Below, piece by piece: positions 25,435 to 34,500 of a stretch of 64,000 nucleotides of DNA. Source of the DNA: Dyella subtropica (GTDB lineage: Bacteria > Pseudomonadota > Gammaproteobacteria > Xanthomonadales > Rhodanobacteraceae); the NCBI RefSeq assembly GCF_026283965.1, contig NZ_JAPDPD010000006.1:124001-188000 (forward strand). Reading direction: 5' to 3'. Numbering within the stretch: position 1 is the stretch's first letter; every line of letters starts with the position of its first letter. The position numbers were made by a program, and so were the translations under genes. Under the pieces are notes generated by a model, which was not told the origin of the DNA, ran no database searches, and saw only the letters and a program-made list of their open reading frames with translations.

Positions 25435-25502
25435 TGTAGGAGCCCACCCTGTGGGTGATTGCGCATATACCAGGCCGGTCGCCCACAGTGTGGGCTCCTA
25501 CA
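25435..25502. repeat. Inverted pair of GTAGGAGC-type REP units
   Basis: TGTAGGAGCCCACCCTGTGG...TGA (25435-25458) and its inverted copy (25479-25502) flank a 20-base spacer. This is the REP type common in Pseudomonas and Xanthomonadales and is repeated at 63355. It abuts the stop of the peptidase gene that follows. Confidence 0.85.
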
Positions 25503-25511
25503 CCGGCGGCC

Positions 25512-26465
25512 TCAGCCATAGCGATCCGCCAATCGATCCGTCGCGGTCACCAGCACATCGACAATCGCCGGCTCACCCGCGGCATGTCCAGCCACCACCA
25601 CATGAAAATCCGCCTCCGGCCACACGGCGGCGAGGTCGTAAGCGTTCTTCACCGGGCACACGATGTCGTAGCGGCCGTGCACGATGGTGGCGGGGATGTG
25701 GCGGATCTTCGCCACGTCACGCAGTAACTGGCCCGGCTCAAGAAACGCAAGGTGACGGAAGTAGTGCGCCTCGGTGCGCGCCATGCTCAGTGCCACTTCC
25801 GGCGCGCTGAAACTCGCCACTGTTTCGGGGCTTTCTTCCAGCGTGATGGTGCTGCCTTCCCATGCGCCCCAGGCCTGCGCCGCCGCAAGCCGCACCGCTT
25901 CGTCGTCGCTGGTGAGGCGGCGCCAATAGGCTTCGACCATGTTGCCGCGTTCGTTCTCGGGAATGGCCGCGGCATAGCGACGCCACTCTTCAGGCCGAAT
26001 CCACGATGCGCCGCCGCCTTCCTCGTTGTACCAGCGAATCTCCTCCGGCCGGCACAGAAAGATGCCGCGTAATACCAAGCCCAGCACCCGTTCCGGATGG
26101 GTCTGCGCATAAGCCAAGCCCAGCGTCGAACCCCACGAGCCGCCGAACACCACCCAGCGCTCGATGCCCAGCGCTTCGCGGATCGTTTCGATATCGGCCA
26201 CCAGGTGCCAGGTGGTGTTGTCCTGCAACACGGCAAACGGCGTGGACTGTCCCGCGCCGCGCTGGTCGAACAGCACGATGCGATAGCGCTGTGGATCGAA
26301 GAAGCGACGGTGGTAGGTGGCGATGCCGGCGCCGGGGCCACCATGCAGGAAGACCACCGGCAGACCTTTAGGGTTGCCGCATTCCTCGACGCGCAAGGTG
26401 TGCAGCGCGTCGACCGCGATGTGATGCGTCTGATAGGGCTCGATCTCGGGGTATAGCTCGCGCAT
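25512..26465 (-). CDS. pip: Proline iminopeptidase
   Basis: The 317-aa S33-family alpha/beta hydrolase removes N-terminal proline from peptides. It shows HGGPGAG (oxyanion), FDQRGAGQSTP, the nucleophile elbow GGSWGSTL, and late catalytic Asp/His in HGRYDIVCPV and VAGHAAGEP, all typical of proline iminopeptidase, and the length matches. The ATG at 26465 (MRELYPEIEPY) is the usual family start. Confidence 0.93.
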   Translation of the reverse strand: MRELYPEIEPYQTHHIAVDALHTLRVEECGNPKGLPVVFLHGGPGAGIATYHRRFFDPQRYRIVLFDQRGAGQSTPFAVLQDNTTWHLVADIETIREALGIERWVVFGGSWGSTLGLAYAQTHPERVLGLVLRGIFLCRPEEIRWYNEEGGGASWIRPEEWRRYAAAIPENERGNMVEAYWRRLTSDDEAVRLAAAQAWGAWEGSTITLEESPETVASFSAPEVALSMARTEAHYFRHLAFLEPGQLLRDVAKIRHIPATIVHGRYDIVCPVKNAYDLAAVWPEADFHVVVAGHAAGEPAIVDVLVTATDRLADRYG

Positions 26466-26605
26466 GAAATGGCTCCGTGAAACCCGCGCGAGCATACCAA
26501 TCCTTGCAGGAGACCACCTGTGGGCGACCGGGCGTTACGGAATCCTGCTATGCAGGACAGTGAAGCGTTGTCTCAAGGGCCTGCCCCATAGAAGCTCAAA
26601 TGAAG

Positions 26606-27109
26606 CTACGGCGCTGAGGTCGCCGCATTCCGCATCGCCAACGTCAGCGGCCGATTCTCATGTGACGTCTGCAGCACGATCAGCGTCGTCGTGCTGATGC
26701 TCGGATGAATCTTGAGCAGCCGATCCAGCACGGTTTCCAGATGCGGAATGGACATCGCCACCACCCGCAGCAGCGCCGAGTCCTCCCCCGCCAGCCGCCG
26801 GCAATCCAGTACTTCCGGAATGTCCGCCACTAGCGCACCCACACGCGCACAAGTACCGCCATCGCAGCGCAGCCGGATCATCGCGTCGATCTCATAACCC
26901 AGTTTGCGCGGGTTGATCACGGCGCGATAACTGGTGATCACGCCGGCTTCTTCCAGGCGCTTCACCCGCTCGGCTACGGCCGGTGCGGACAGGCGCACCT
27001 TGCGCCCCAGCTCGGCATAGCCGAGGCGTGCGTCCTGCTGCAGGGCCTCCAGCAGTTGCCAATCCTTATTGTCCCAAACGGGTTTCGATTCAAAGGTCGT
27101 TGAGTTCAT
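26606..27109 (-). CDS. Lrp/AsnC family transcriptional regulator
   Basis: The 167-aa protein has an N-terminal helix-turn-helix (DWQLLEALQQDARLGYAELGRKVRLSAPAVAERVKRLEEAGVI) and a C-terminal RAM/AsnC effector domain. It is divergent from an EamA-type exporter with about 80 bp between them. Lrp-type regulators often sit next to an exporter for the amino acid they sense, so it probably controls that gene. The effector is unknown. Confidence 0.9.
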   Translation of the reverse strand: MNSTTFESKPVWDNKDWQLLEALQQDARLGYAELGRKVRLSAPAVAERVKRLEEAGVITSYRAVINPRKLGYEIDAMIRLRCDGGTCARVGALVADIPEVLDCRRLAGEDSALLRVVAMSIPHLETVLDRLLKIHPSISTTTLIVLQTSHENRPLTLAMRNAATSAP

Positions 27110-27186
27110 TTCACATTCCGATCGTTGGCGAAACATCGCCATCGTACGCCGATTCATTATTCCTGCGTGCGGCGGCCAGGACTACG

Positions 27187-28143
27187 ATGCGCACATTGTT
27201 TCCCCACGGAATCTTCCCCATGCAGACCCCGGAACGCCTCGACGGGCGTGCCCTTGCCTATATCGGCATCGCCCTGCTTACCTGGTCGTCGGCCTATGCC
27301 GCGATCGCCTATGCGCTGGCCTCGTTCACCCCTGGCGAAGTGGCGCTGGCGCGCCTGTCCATTGGCTCGTTCTGCTTCGCCCTGCTGCTCTTGGTGAAGC
27401 GCGTGCCGATGCCAGCGCGGCGCGATTGGTCGCAGATGGTGTTGCTCGGCGTGATTGGCCTGACCGTGTATCACCTTTGCCTCAACTCTGCGGAAACCCG
27501 CGTGGCCAGTGGCACCGCGGCCATCCTGATTTCGCTGATACCGGCGGCCACCGCGGCGCTTTCGGCCATCTGGCTGCGCGAGCGCCTGTCGCCGCGCACC
27601 CTGGCGGGGCTCGGCGTGGCGCTGGTGGGCGTGGTGATGGTGGTGCTGGTTAGCGGCAAGGACGTGAAGTTCGAGCCGATGGCTGCGCTGGTGTTAGTGA
27701 GCGTGCTGGCTTCGGCGACCTTCTTCGTCGGGCAGAAGCCACTGTTCGCGCGCAACAGCATGCTGGGCGTCACCGGTTTTACCTTCTTCGCCGGCACGCT
27801 CGCTACCTTGCCGTTCGGCCTGGGTTTGCCACATGCGCTGGCTGTTGCACCGGCTTCGCATATCGGCGCGTTGCTGTGGCTGGGCATCGCGCCCACCTTC
27901 ATCGGCTACATCGCGTGGAACGCGGCGCTGCATCGCGCCTCCGCGTCGCAGGTCAGCAGCTTCATCTATTTCTCGCCGCCGATTGCGGTGCTGATCGGAT
28001 GGGTGTGGCTGGGCGAGCGTCCGACCTTGCTGACTCTGGTGGGCGGCGCGGTCACCGTGGGTGGCGTGGTGCTGGCCAATACGAAGCGTCGCGCACCGCA
28101 GGTGGCAGCACCGATGGCAGCGACGCCAGTCAAGCAGAGCTGA
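27187..28143 (+). CDS. EamA/DMT family transporter
   Basis: The 318-aa inner-membrane protein has ten predicted helices formed by two EamA repeats (ALAYIGIALLTWSSAYAAIAYALASFTPGEVALARL and a second beginning near LVSVLASATFFVGQK). The conserved WLGERPT loop sits in the second half. It probably exports an amino acid or related metabolite under control of the divergent Lrp-type regulator. The start could be the ATG at 27187 (AGGA five bases before) or at 27220. Confidence 0.87.
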   Translation: MRTLFPHGIFPMQTPERLDGRALAYIGIALLTWSSAYAAIAYALASFTPGEVALARLSIGSFCFALLLLVKRVPMPARRDWSQMVLLGVIGLTVYHLCLNSAETRVASGTAAILISLIPAATAALSAIWLRERLSPRTLAGLGVALVGVVMVVLVSGKDVKFEPMAALVLVSVLASATFFVGQKPLFARNSMLGVTGFTFFAGTLATLPFGLGLPHALAVAPASHIGALLWLGIAPTFIGYIAWNAALHRASASQVSSFIYFSPPIAVLIGWVWLGERPTLLTLVGGAVTVGGVVLANTKRRAPQVAAPMAATPVKQS

Positions 28144-28146
28144 GCC

Positions 28147-28443
28147 ATGGCGCTGATTCGTTTGACTGACTTGGCAGAGCAGCTGCCACAGGCGTGGTCG
28201 TCCAGCATCGTGGCCCGCTTCGGCGACGCCAACCTCAAGCTGGTGCGCATGGACGACTCCGCGTATCCGGAGGAGTGCCACGACTACGCGGAAGGTCTAC
28301 TGGTGCTCGAAGGAGGGATGGTGCTGCAGCTGGAGGGCGAAGCGTTGCGCGTCGGTACCGGTGAGATCTATGTAGTACCGGCCGGTGTGCCACACAGCGT
28401 AGGGAAGGGGAGTCGAGGTACGCTGTTGATCCTCGACGTCTGA
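28147..28443 (+). CDS. Small cupin-domain protein
   Basis: The 98-aa protein is a single cupin barrel: YPEECHDYAEGLLVLEGGMVLQLEGEALRVGTGEIYVVPAGVPHSV, where the His/Glu positions of the first motif are partly present and PAGVPHSV is the second. Its start lies three bases after the stop of the EamA gene, so it is cotranscribed. The ligand and reaction are unknown. Confidence 0.83.
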   Translation: MALIRLTDLAEQLPQAWSSSIVARFGDANLKLVRMDDSAYPEECHDYAEGLLVLEGGMVLQLEGEALRVGTGEIYVVPAGVPHSVGKGSRGTLLILDV

Positions 28444-28471
28444 CGTCGCCGCGCTGGTTCCGGGGCATCGT

Positions 28472-29158
28472 ATGTACACGCTCTACATCGCCAACAAAAA
28501 TTACTCCTCGTGGTCGATGCGGCCGTGGGTGTTGATGAGCGAGCTTGACATTCCGTTCGAGGAGCGCCTTGCGCCGTTTGGGCAGGGCAGCAACTGGAAC
28601 AACTTCCGCGTGTTCTCGCCCACCGGGAAGGTGCCGTGCCTGCATGACGGCGACACTACGATCTGGGATTCCCTCGCCATCGCCGAGTACCTGGCTGAAC
28701 GCCATCCCGGCGTGTGGCCGGCGGATGCCTCCGCACGTACATGGGCACGTTGCGCCGCGGCCGAAATGCATTCCGGTTTCACGACATTGCGCGAAGAGGC
28801 GTCGATGAATTGCGGCGTTCGCGTGCGCCTGCATCACATGTCGAAGGCGCTCAAGGTAGAGCTGGCGCGGCTGGATGAGCTGTGGGGCGATGGCCTGAAA
28901 CGCTTCGGTGGTCCCTTCCTCGCGGGCGAGACATTTACCGCCGTCGATGCGTTCTACGCACCCGTCGCCTTTCGCATCCAGACCTATGGATTGCCCATGC
29001 AGCCACACTCGGCCGCCTACGCACAGCGTTTGCGCGAACTGCCATCCTCGCGCCGCTGGTATGCGGAAGCCCTCCGCGAAACCTGGCGCGATAACGCGCA
29101 CGAAGACCAGACGCATCTGGCCGGCGAGTGGCTGGAAGACCTGCGCAAATCATTGTAG
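28472..29158 (+). CDS. Glutathione S-transferase family protein
   Basis: The 228-aa protein has a thioredoxin-fold N-terminal domain (MYTLYIANKNYSSWSMRPWVLMSEL, candidate catalytic Ser in NYSSWS, SPTGKVPCLHDGD with cis-Pro, and WDSLAIAEYLAE) followed by a helical C-terminal domain. It closes a possible three-gene unit with the EamA transporter and cupin gene. The specificity is not readable. Confidence 0.87.
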   Translation: MYTLYIANKNYSSWSMRPWVLMSELDIPFEERLAPFGQGSNWNNFRVFSPTGKVPCLHDGDTTIWDSLAIAEYLAERHPGVWPADASARTWARCAAAEMHSGFTTLREEASMNCGVRVRLHHMSKALKVELARLDELWGDGLKRFGGPFLAGETFTAVDAFYAPVAFRIQTYGLPMQPHSAAYAQRLRELPSSRRWYAEALRETWRDNAHEDQTHLAGEWLEDLRKSL

Positions 29159-29201
29159 GAGCGCTTCGCCGGACTAGATCGGGAGGCACGCCTGCATACC
29201 C

Positions 29202-29323
29202 GATTGGCGTCGACGTTCAGCGGATGCGATCTTCCCCTCCCTCCCCTGTCCCACGGGACTAGCTTTGCGTCGCAAGCAGGGGAGGGAGCTAACGGCTCGC
29301 GTAACTGAGTTTCGCCGCCAATC
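29202..29323. repeat. Complete GATTGGCG-type intergenic repeat element
   Basis: This is the most complete copy: GATTGGCGTCGACGTTCAGC at the left, CTGAGTTTCGCCGCCAATC at the right as inverted terminal repeats of about 20 bases, and a C/T-rich interior with its own inverted repeat (CCCTCCCCTGTCC... GCAGGGGAGGGAGC). 122 bp long, no open frame, between two convergent gene ends. Confidence 0.7.
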
Positions 29324-29329
29324 AGCTGC

Positions 29330-29881
29330 TTACTTGGCCACCCGCGCCAGCGTCGCCATCGCCTGAACCGGCGCATCCGGCGATACCGCCGTCGTCAGCG
29401 TGAACAGCAATTTTGACGTATCGCCCGGCCGCGCCCACGCATAGCTCAGCGTATGGATGGGCCCCGTCGGCGCCATGCCGCGCTCGTCCTGCTCGGGCGA
29501 TGCCTTCAAGGGTGCGGGGCTGCTGCTCACCAATGCAGTGAACTGTTGCTCGACATTGATCGCATCCGCCTGCTGCGCGAACACAGCGCACACGCCATCG
29601 TCGCGCAACGACACCACAAACTTGCCGTCGCCCGGGCCGCTACGCGCCCAGGCCGTGCCCGGCATGCCGCCGAGGAAATTCTTCGCGGTGGCGTCGGCGA
29701 GTGCTGGTGTTTTCGCCGCCTCGAACTCCGCCTTCAACGCTTCCGGCTTCGCGTAATGCTTCATGCAGGTGGTGGCGTAGAGCTTCACGAAAAACGCGGA
29801 CGCATCCGTGGCGTCTTGCGCCTGGCCGGCGGTGGAAGCCAGCAGCAACGCGATACCTGACAGCAAAGAGCGAAGACGCAT
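29330..29881 (-). CDS. Exported protein of NMCC_0638 type
   Basis: The 183-aa protein has a signal peptide ending AGQAQ and a mature part with two Cys (TTCMKHY and DGVCAVF) that probably form a disulfide, as in the NMCC_0638-type (lipo)proteins of unknown function. The sequence FFVKLYATTCMKHYAKPEALKAEFE followed by a hydrophobic C-terminal beta region fits that family. The ATG at 29881 starts the signal peptide. Confidence 0.72.
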   Translation of the reverse strand: MRLRSLLSGIALLLASTAGQAQDATDASAFFVKLYATTCMKHYAKPEALKAEFEAAKTPALADATAKNFLGGMPGTAWARSGPGDGKFVVSLRDDGVCAVFAQQADAINVEQQFTALVSSSPAPLKASPEQDERGMAPTGPIHTLSYAWARPGDTSKLLFTLTTAVSPDAPVQAMATLARVAK

Positions 29882-29943
29882 GACGTTTCCCGTGGGCTGG
29901 CGACACTCGTGCCACATTTTGCCGTAAGCGTGTGACGGCGTCG

Positions 29944-30603
29944 TCAGGCCGCCTGCACCACTTCACGCGTCGCCCTGCGCACCTGCCAGCGCGCCAGGGC
30001 GACCAGCACCAGCGCGACCGCAACGAACGCCAGCAACACCAGGCAGGCATTGCCCACCACGCGCGCATAGCCCAGCGTGTTCACGTCCAGAAACGGATAG
30101 GGATACCGGCCGATTAAGGCGCCGCGGGCCAGCACATAAGCGAAGTAGCCCACGGGGTAGGCTTGCCACAACACGATGTGCTGCCAGCGCAGCGACCACT
30201 TGGGTACAGCCAACCACCAATACAGCAGAAAGATCGGCGGCATCGCATCATGCACCATGATGTCGGCAAACAACTGCCAGCCCTGCGGATTCCACAAGTG
30301 ACGCAGCAGCAGGCTGTAGATGACGCCGACCACCGCGATGCTCATAGCGATGGCGGTATTCACGCCCGGCCGTCCAAAAAAGCGCGTGATCGGCCCGCGC
30401 GGTCCCGTCGATCCCGCGGTGAGCGCCAACGCCACCAGCATATTCGTCAGTACGGTATAGAAACCCAGATAGAGCCACACACCGGCCAACGCACCTTGGC
30501 CCATGGCCTGCGTCATCCGGATCGAAAGCAGTAATTTCAGTGCCAACGTGAACCAGCCGAGTGCGGCGGCAAAAGCAGCGAACCAACGATAGCGCGTGGA
30601 CAT
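29944..30603 (-). CDS. Pr6Pr family membrane protein
   Basis: The 219-aa protein has six predicted membrane helices and the family's recognisable blocks: YLGFYTVLTNMLVAL, HDAMPPIFLLYWW, AYPVGYFAYVLARGALIGRYPYPFLDV. Pr6Pr proteins are found in many bacteria and eukaryotes; their function is unknown. It is followed on the same strand by the NMCC_0638-type gene. Confidence 0.82.
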   Translation of the reverse strand: MSTRYRWFAAFAAALGWFTLALKLLLSIRMTQAMGQGALAGVWLYLGFYTVLTNMLVALALTAGSTGPRGPITRFFGRPGVNTAIAMSIAVVGVIYSLLLRHLWNPQGWQLFADIMVHDAMPPIFLLYWWLAVPKWSLRWQHIVLWQAYPVGYFAYVLARGALIGRYPYPFLDVNTLGYARVVGNACLVLLAFVAVALVLVALARWQVRRATREVVQAA

Positions 30604-30624
30604 GCGGACTCCGGTCGGGTGTGC

Positions 30625-31263
30625 TCAGGCGCCGGCAGGCGCTGCCTGCAAATGCAGTGCACGGCGCCGACCCACCGAAGCATACAGTCGAACCAACAGC
30701 GGGATGCCGAGCATCAGAAAATTGTTCCACCCCGGCGCGAACCAGGCCGCCACCAGCGACAACGCCGCCGCCGTCGGCAGACCCCAGGAACGCCAGCGCG
30801 TAGCGGCGATCTCATCCGGCGTCACGTCCTTGCGCACATACGGCGCGCGCAACGCCACGGAGAACAACCAGTGCTGCAGCAACCCGGCCAGCAGCAGCGT
30901 TCCCGCATAAAACAACTCCGGCACCCGAGCCGACGCATTCGAACTCATCAACGCCGTGGCAAACGGCATAAACGCCACCACCATCAACAACACCATGTTC
31001 GGCCACATAATCGCCGAGTTGTAATCGGCCAGCATGCCGAACACACGATGGTGCGCCATCCACAGCGCGCCGATCACCAGAAAGCTCAACATGAAACCCA
31101 TGAAACTCGGCTGCAGCTCACGCAACGCCTGCAAATAAGCCAGGTCATCGCCAGTGCTCATGTGCGGCACGTGCACCTCGATGATCAACAAGGTGATGGC
31201 GATGGCGAAGACGGCGTCGGAGAAGAAGGTGAGGCGTTCGAGTTGCGAGGCGTTGGTGGTCAT
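30625..31263 (-). CDS. TMEM175-like (DUF1211) potassium-channel family protein
   Basis: The 212-aa protein has six predicted helices. The first carries RLTFFSDAVFAIAITLLI, the RxxxFSD signature of bacterial TMEM175 channels, which form potassium-permeable tetramers. The remaining helices (FMGFMLSFLVIGALWMAHH, etc.) match the family. A decayed copy of its first ~120 bp occurs at 39904. The ATG at 31263 (MTTNASQ) is chosen; a longer frame exists upstream. Confidence 0.87.
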   Translation of the reverse strand: MTTNASQLERLTFFSDAVFAIAITLLIIEVHVPHMSTGDDLAYLQALRELQPSFMGFMLSFLVIGALWMAHHRVFGMLADYNSAIMWPNMVLLMVVAFMPFATALMSSNASARVPELFYAGTLLLAGLLQHWLFSVALRAPYVRKDVTPDEIAATRWRSWGLPTAAALSLVAAWFAPGWNNFLMLGIPLLVRLYASVGRRRALHLQAAPAGA

Positions 31264-31538
31264 TGAGGTGGGCGGCTCCTGGGTAAGGGGCAGGATGCTG
31301 CGATGGTAGTCAGGTATTGTCCAGAGGAGGCGATAGTGATGAGTGGATGCATCCCGCTCGGCGCTCGTGAAGCAACAAGCTCTCCTGTTTGCGTAAGCCA
31401 TCGAAGTCCATCTCAGCGTGACTACTGGTGATCGATCTTCTGCACGGCAAAATATTTGACCTTGCGAACATGGAATTTCTTCGTTAACTTTATAAGTTCC
31501 GCGCGCTATGCGCGGACTTGGGGATCAAGGGGAATGGA
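31264..31538 (+). promoter_or_regulatory. Leader region of the RHS gene
   Basis: This gap holds the RHS leader. TATAAG at about 31491 may be a -10, but no matching -35 was found. TCCGCGC-GCTAT-GCGCGGA (31498-31516) forms a hairpin 15 bp before the AAGGGGA ribosome binding site. Confidence 0.4.
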
Positions 31539-34500
31539 ATGCGCGTTAGTGCCTGGATTTTGGGCAGAATTGCTCTTCGTCTTGCGGTGGTTTTCTGCAT
31601 TGGTGTGTGGGTACCGGCCCATGCCCAGTCCGATGAGTTAACTCCTGAAGAGCAGTTTCATCGTCGAATTCACGTTAGCGAAGATATCCAGCCGCTCGGA
31701 GAGAATCCGTTTGGCGAGCATGTTGACCTCTATACGGGCGAATTGTCGTTTGAGCAAACCGATATCGTGTTGCATGGTACCGGACCGGATATTGTCATCT
31801 CGCGAACGTTTTCACCCGGCACCCGTACGGCCAATTCTGGAGGATTCACCGAACCGGTCAATGGAGAATTTGGCGACTGGCAATTAAATCTTCCGCGTTT
31901 AACTACGCTTGTAAGTGGCTTATATAACAATGCGACGGGTGACTCGGCCGGTAACTGGGTAACTAGCTGGGTGGCAGGCGTTGGCACCGGAACCAATCGC
32001 TGTTCGGGCATGAGCGGAGGCACTCAGCTCAGGTCAAGAATTCCCCAGATTGCGTGGTGGCATGGCTATCAGTTGCATATTCCTGGGCAAGGGGAGCAAC
32101 CCATCCTCGCGCGGGCAAATGGGCACGTCTCTCCGTCGATGAATGGTCCATCGGGCTCGGCGATGACCTTTAACGCATACACTCCGCATAATTGGATGAT
32201 CGGTTGCCTGCCGCAGACAGCGAGCGGTGAAGCTGGCGAAGCATTCTGGGTGGTGGCCCCTGATGGGACCAAGTATTGGCTCGACTGGCTCACCTACCAA
32301 TGGGCCACCCCTGTCAGTTGGAAGGGCACGCCGTCAGCCCCCGTGGTAACGGATCAATTGGCGACCGCAGCCGCCCAGGTCACCCAAGTCCAGGACCGCT
32401 TCGGCAACTGGGTGCAGTATCACTACACGGGTAGTGAGCTCACCGGCATTACGGCCAGTGACGGGCGTAATGTCTCGATCGTCTGGCGTTCGGATGCCCA
32501 CTATATCGACCATATTTCGGTAACTTCGAGTTCAGGAGCTACGCGCACCTGGACATACCAATACGCGGACTTGCCGCAGACGGCTGCGGGGTACGTTGCG
32601 CGCTTGTCTACTGTTGTGCTGCCCGACAATTCCAGCTGGCAGTTCAATCTTCTGAATCTGCTCACTTCAACGGTTGGGCCCGATGACGTGGATGGCCGGC
32701 CGGATTGCATAGGTGGCTATTTTCACGCGCGAAACCAGGGCGCGACGTTCTCCGGTTCAATTACTCATCCTTCCGGATTGCAAGGCACCTTCACTATCAC
32801 ACCTACTGCACGCACGAGGGTTGGCGCAACTAGGCCACCGTCACCTAGTTGCCCCTTAACCGTATCCCAGTTCTTCATTCCATCTTCGTATTTTATCAAT
32901 GCACTGGTAAGCAAGACCTTCATGGGCGCGGGAGTCAATAACTCTTGGAATTACGCTTATTCAAGCCCTCCAATCTATTGGGCTGACCAGTGTCCGAACA
33001 GCGTCTGCCCCATTCATACGGTCAGCACTGATGTAACCGACCCAAACGGCAATATCACGCGCTACAGTTTTGACAATACTTACCAGTCGTACCTTGAAGG
33101 AAGCCTGGTCAGTACGTTACATGGGTTTAATCCATCTACGTCCGCCGCGATTCGCACTGAATCACAGAGCTATCCCGTTCCGGCCAGTGGTGATTACTTC
33201 AATAATCCCATTGGCTTTGTCATGGATTCGCTGCTAGTCAATTCAAGCCAAAAGAACAACCTCTACCCTGTCAATCTGATACAGACAACGCAAGAAGGCG
33301 ACATCTATACCTGGCAGGCGCTGGCTTTCAACGCTTATGGACAAGCTACTGACGTAAGCCGCTACAACTCCATTGCCGGGCAAAGTGGCATCGAAAAGGC
33401 GACGACCTATCTCAACGACCCTGCACTTTGGGTGCTTGGCCTGCCGCTACAGGTCACGAACGTCACGAAAGGCGAGATCGAGTCGACCAACACCTACACG
33501 AGTTCGGACGCGCTGCAATCGCGCGCGCGTTTCGGCCAGACGCTGATGAATTACGGCTACGACGGACAGGGTCAGCTTACCAGCTTCACCGATCCCAACA
33601 ATCACACCACGACGCTAGGCAGCTACAAGCTCGGCATTCCCCAGTCGATTGGTTATCCAGATGGCACCTCCGTAAGTCTGGTTGTAGATGATTTCGGTCA
33701 GATCAGCAGCCTCACCGATCAGGCCGGCAGCACCACCAACTACAGCTACGACGCGATCGGCCGGATCACCGGCATCACCTATCCCGCCGGCGATGAGGTG
33801 GCGTGGTTTCCGAAGAGCTTCAGCTACGCCTACGTAACCACTGCCGAGCGCGGTCTCTGGGCGGGCCATTGGCGCCGCACCACCAGCAAGGGTGGCGCGG
33901 TCACCACTACCTACTTCGATGCCATGCTGCGCCCGGTGTTGAGCGATACCGCCATCAGCGGTACGGCGAATTCCGACATCAGCACGCGCACCGATTACGA
34001 CTGGAAAGGCCAGAAGATCTTTGTCTCCTATCCGGTGAGCGGTACGCCGGATCTCAGCGGCATCACCAGTGGCGCTACCAGCATCTACGACGCGCTGGGC
34101 CGCGTGATCCAGCTACAGCAAGCGTCCGAGTTGGGCACGCTGACCAGCAGCACGGCCTACCTCGCCGGCGCGCGCAAGCAGGTCACCGATCCCAAGGGCT
34201 ACGTCACCACCACCAGTTACCAGGTGTTCGATCAGCCGAGCTACGACGCGGTGATCCAGGTGCAGGCGCCGGAAGGCATCACCCAGGCGATCAGCCGCGA
34301 TCTCTATGGCAATCCGCTGTCGATCACCCAGTCCGGCCTCTACGGTACCGAAAGCGACAACGTCACCAAGTGGTTGGTGTACGACAGCTACCACCGTCTG
34401 TGCCGCAGCACTGAGCCGGAGAGCGGCAGCGAAGTGACCGCCTACGATGCCGCCAACAACGTGGCGTGGACGGCCTCTGGGCTGTCGTTCAGCGGTAGCG

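Noticed and set aside
25137..25466. N-terminal extension of the glutathione transferase at 24495
   Set aside because: The thioredoxin fold starts at MLTLYDY; the extra 110 residues are not conserved and overlap the small plus-strand peptide and a REP unit.
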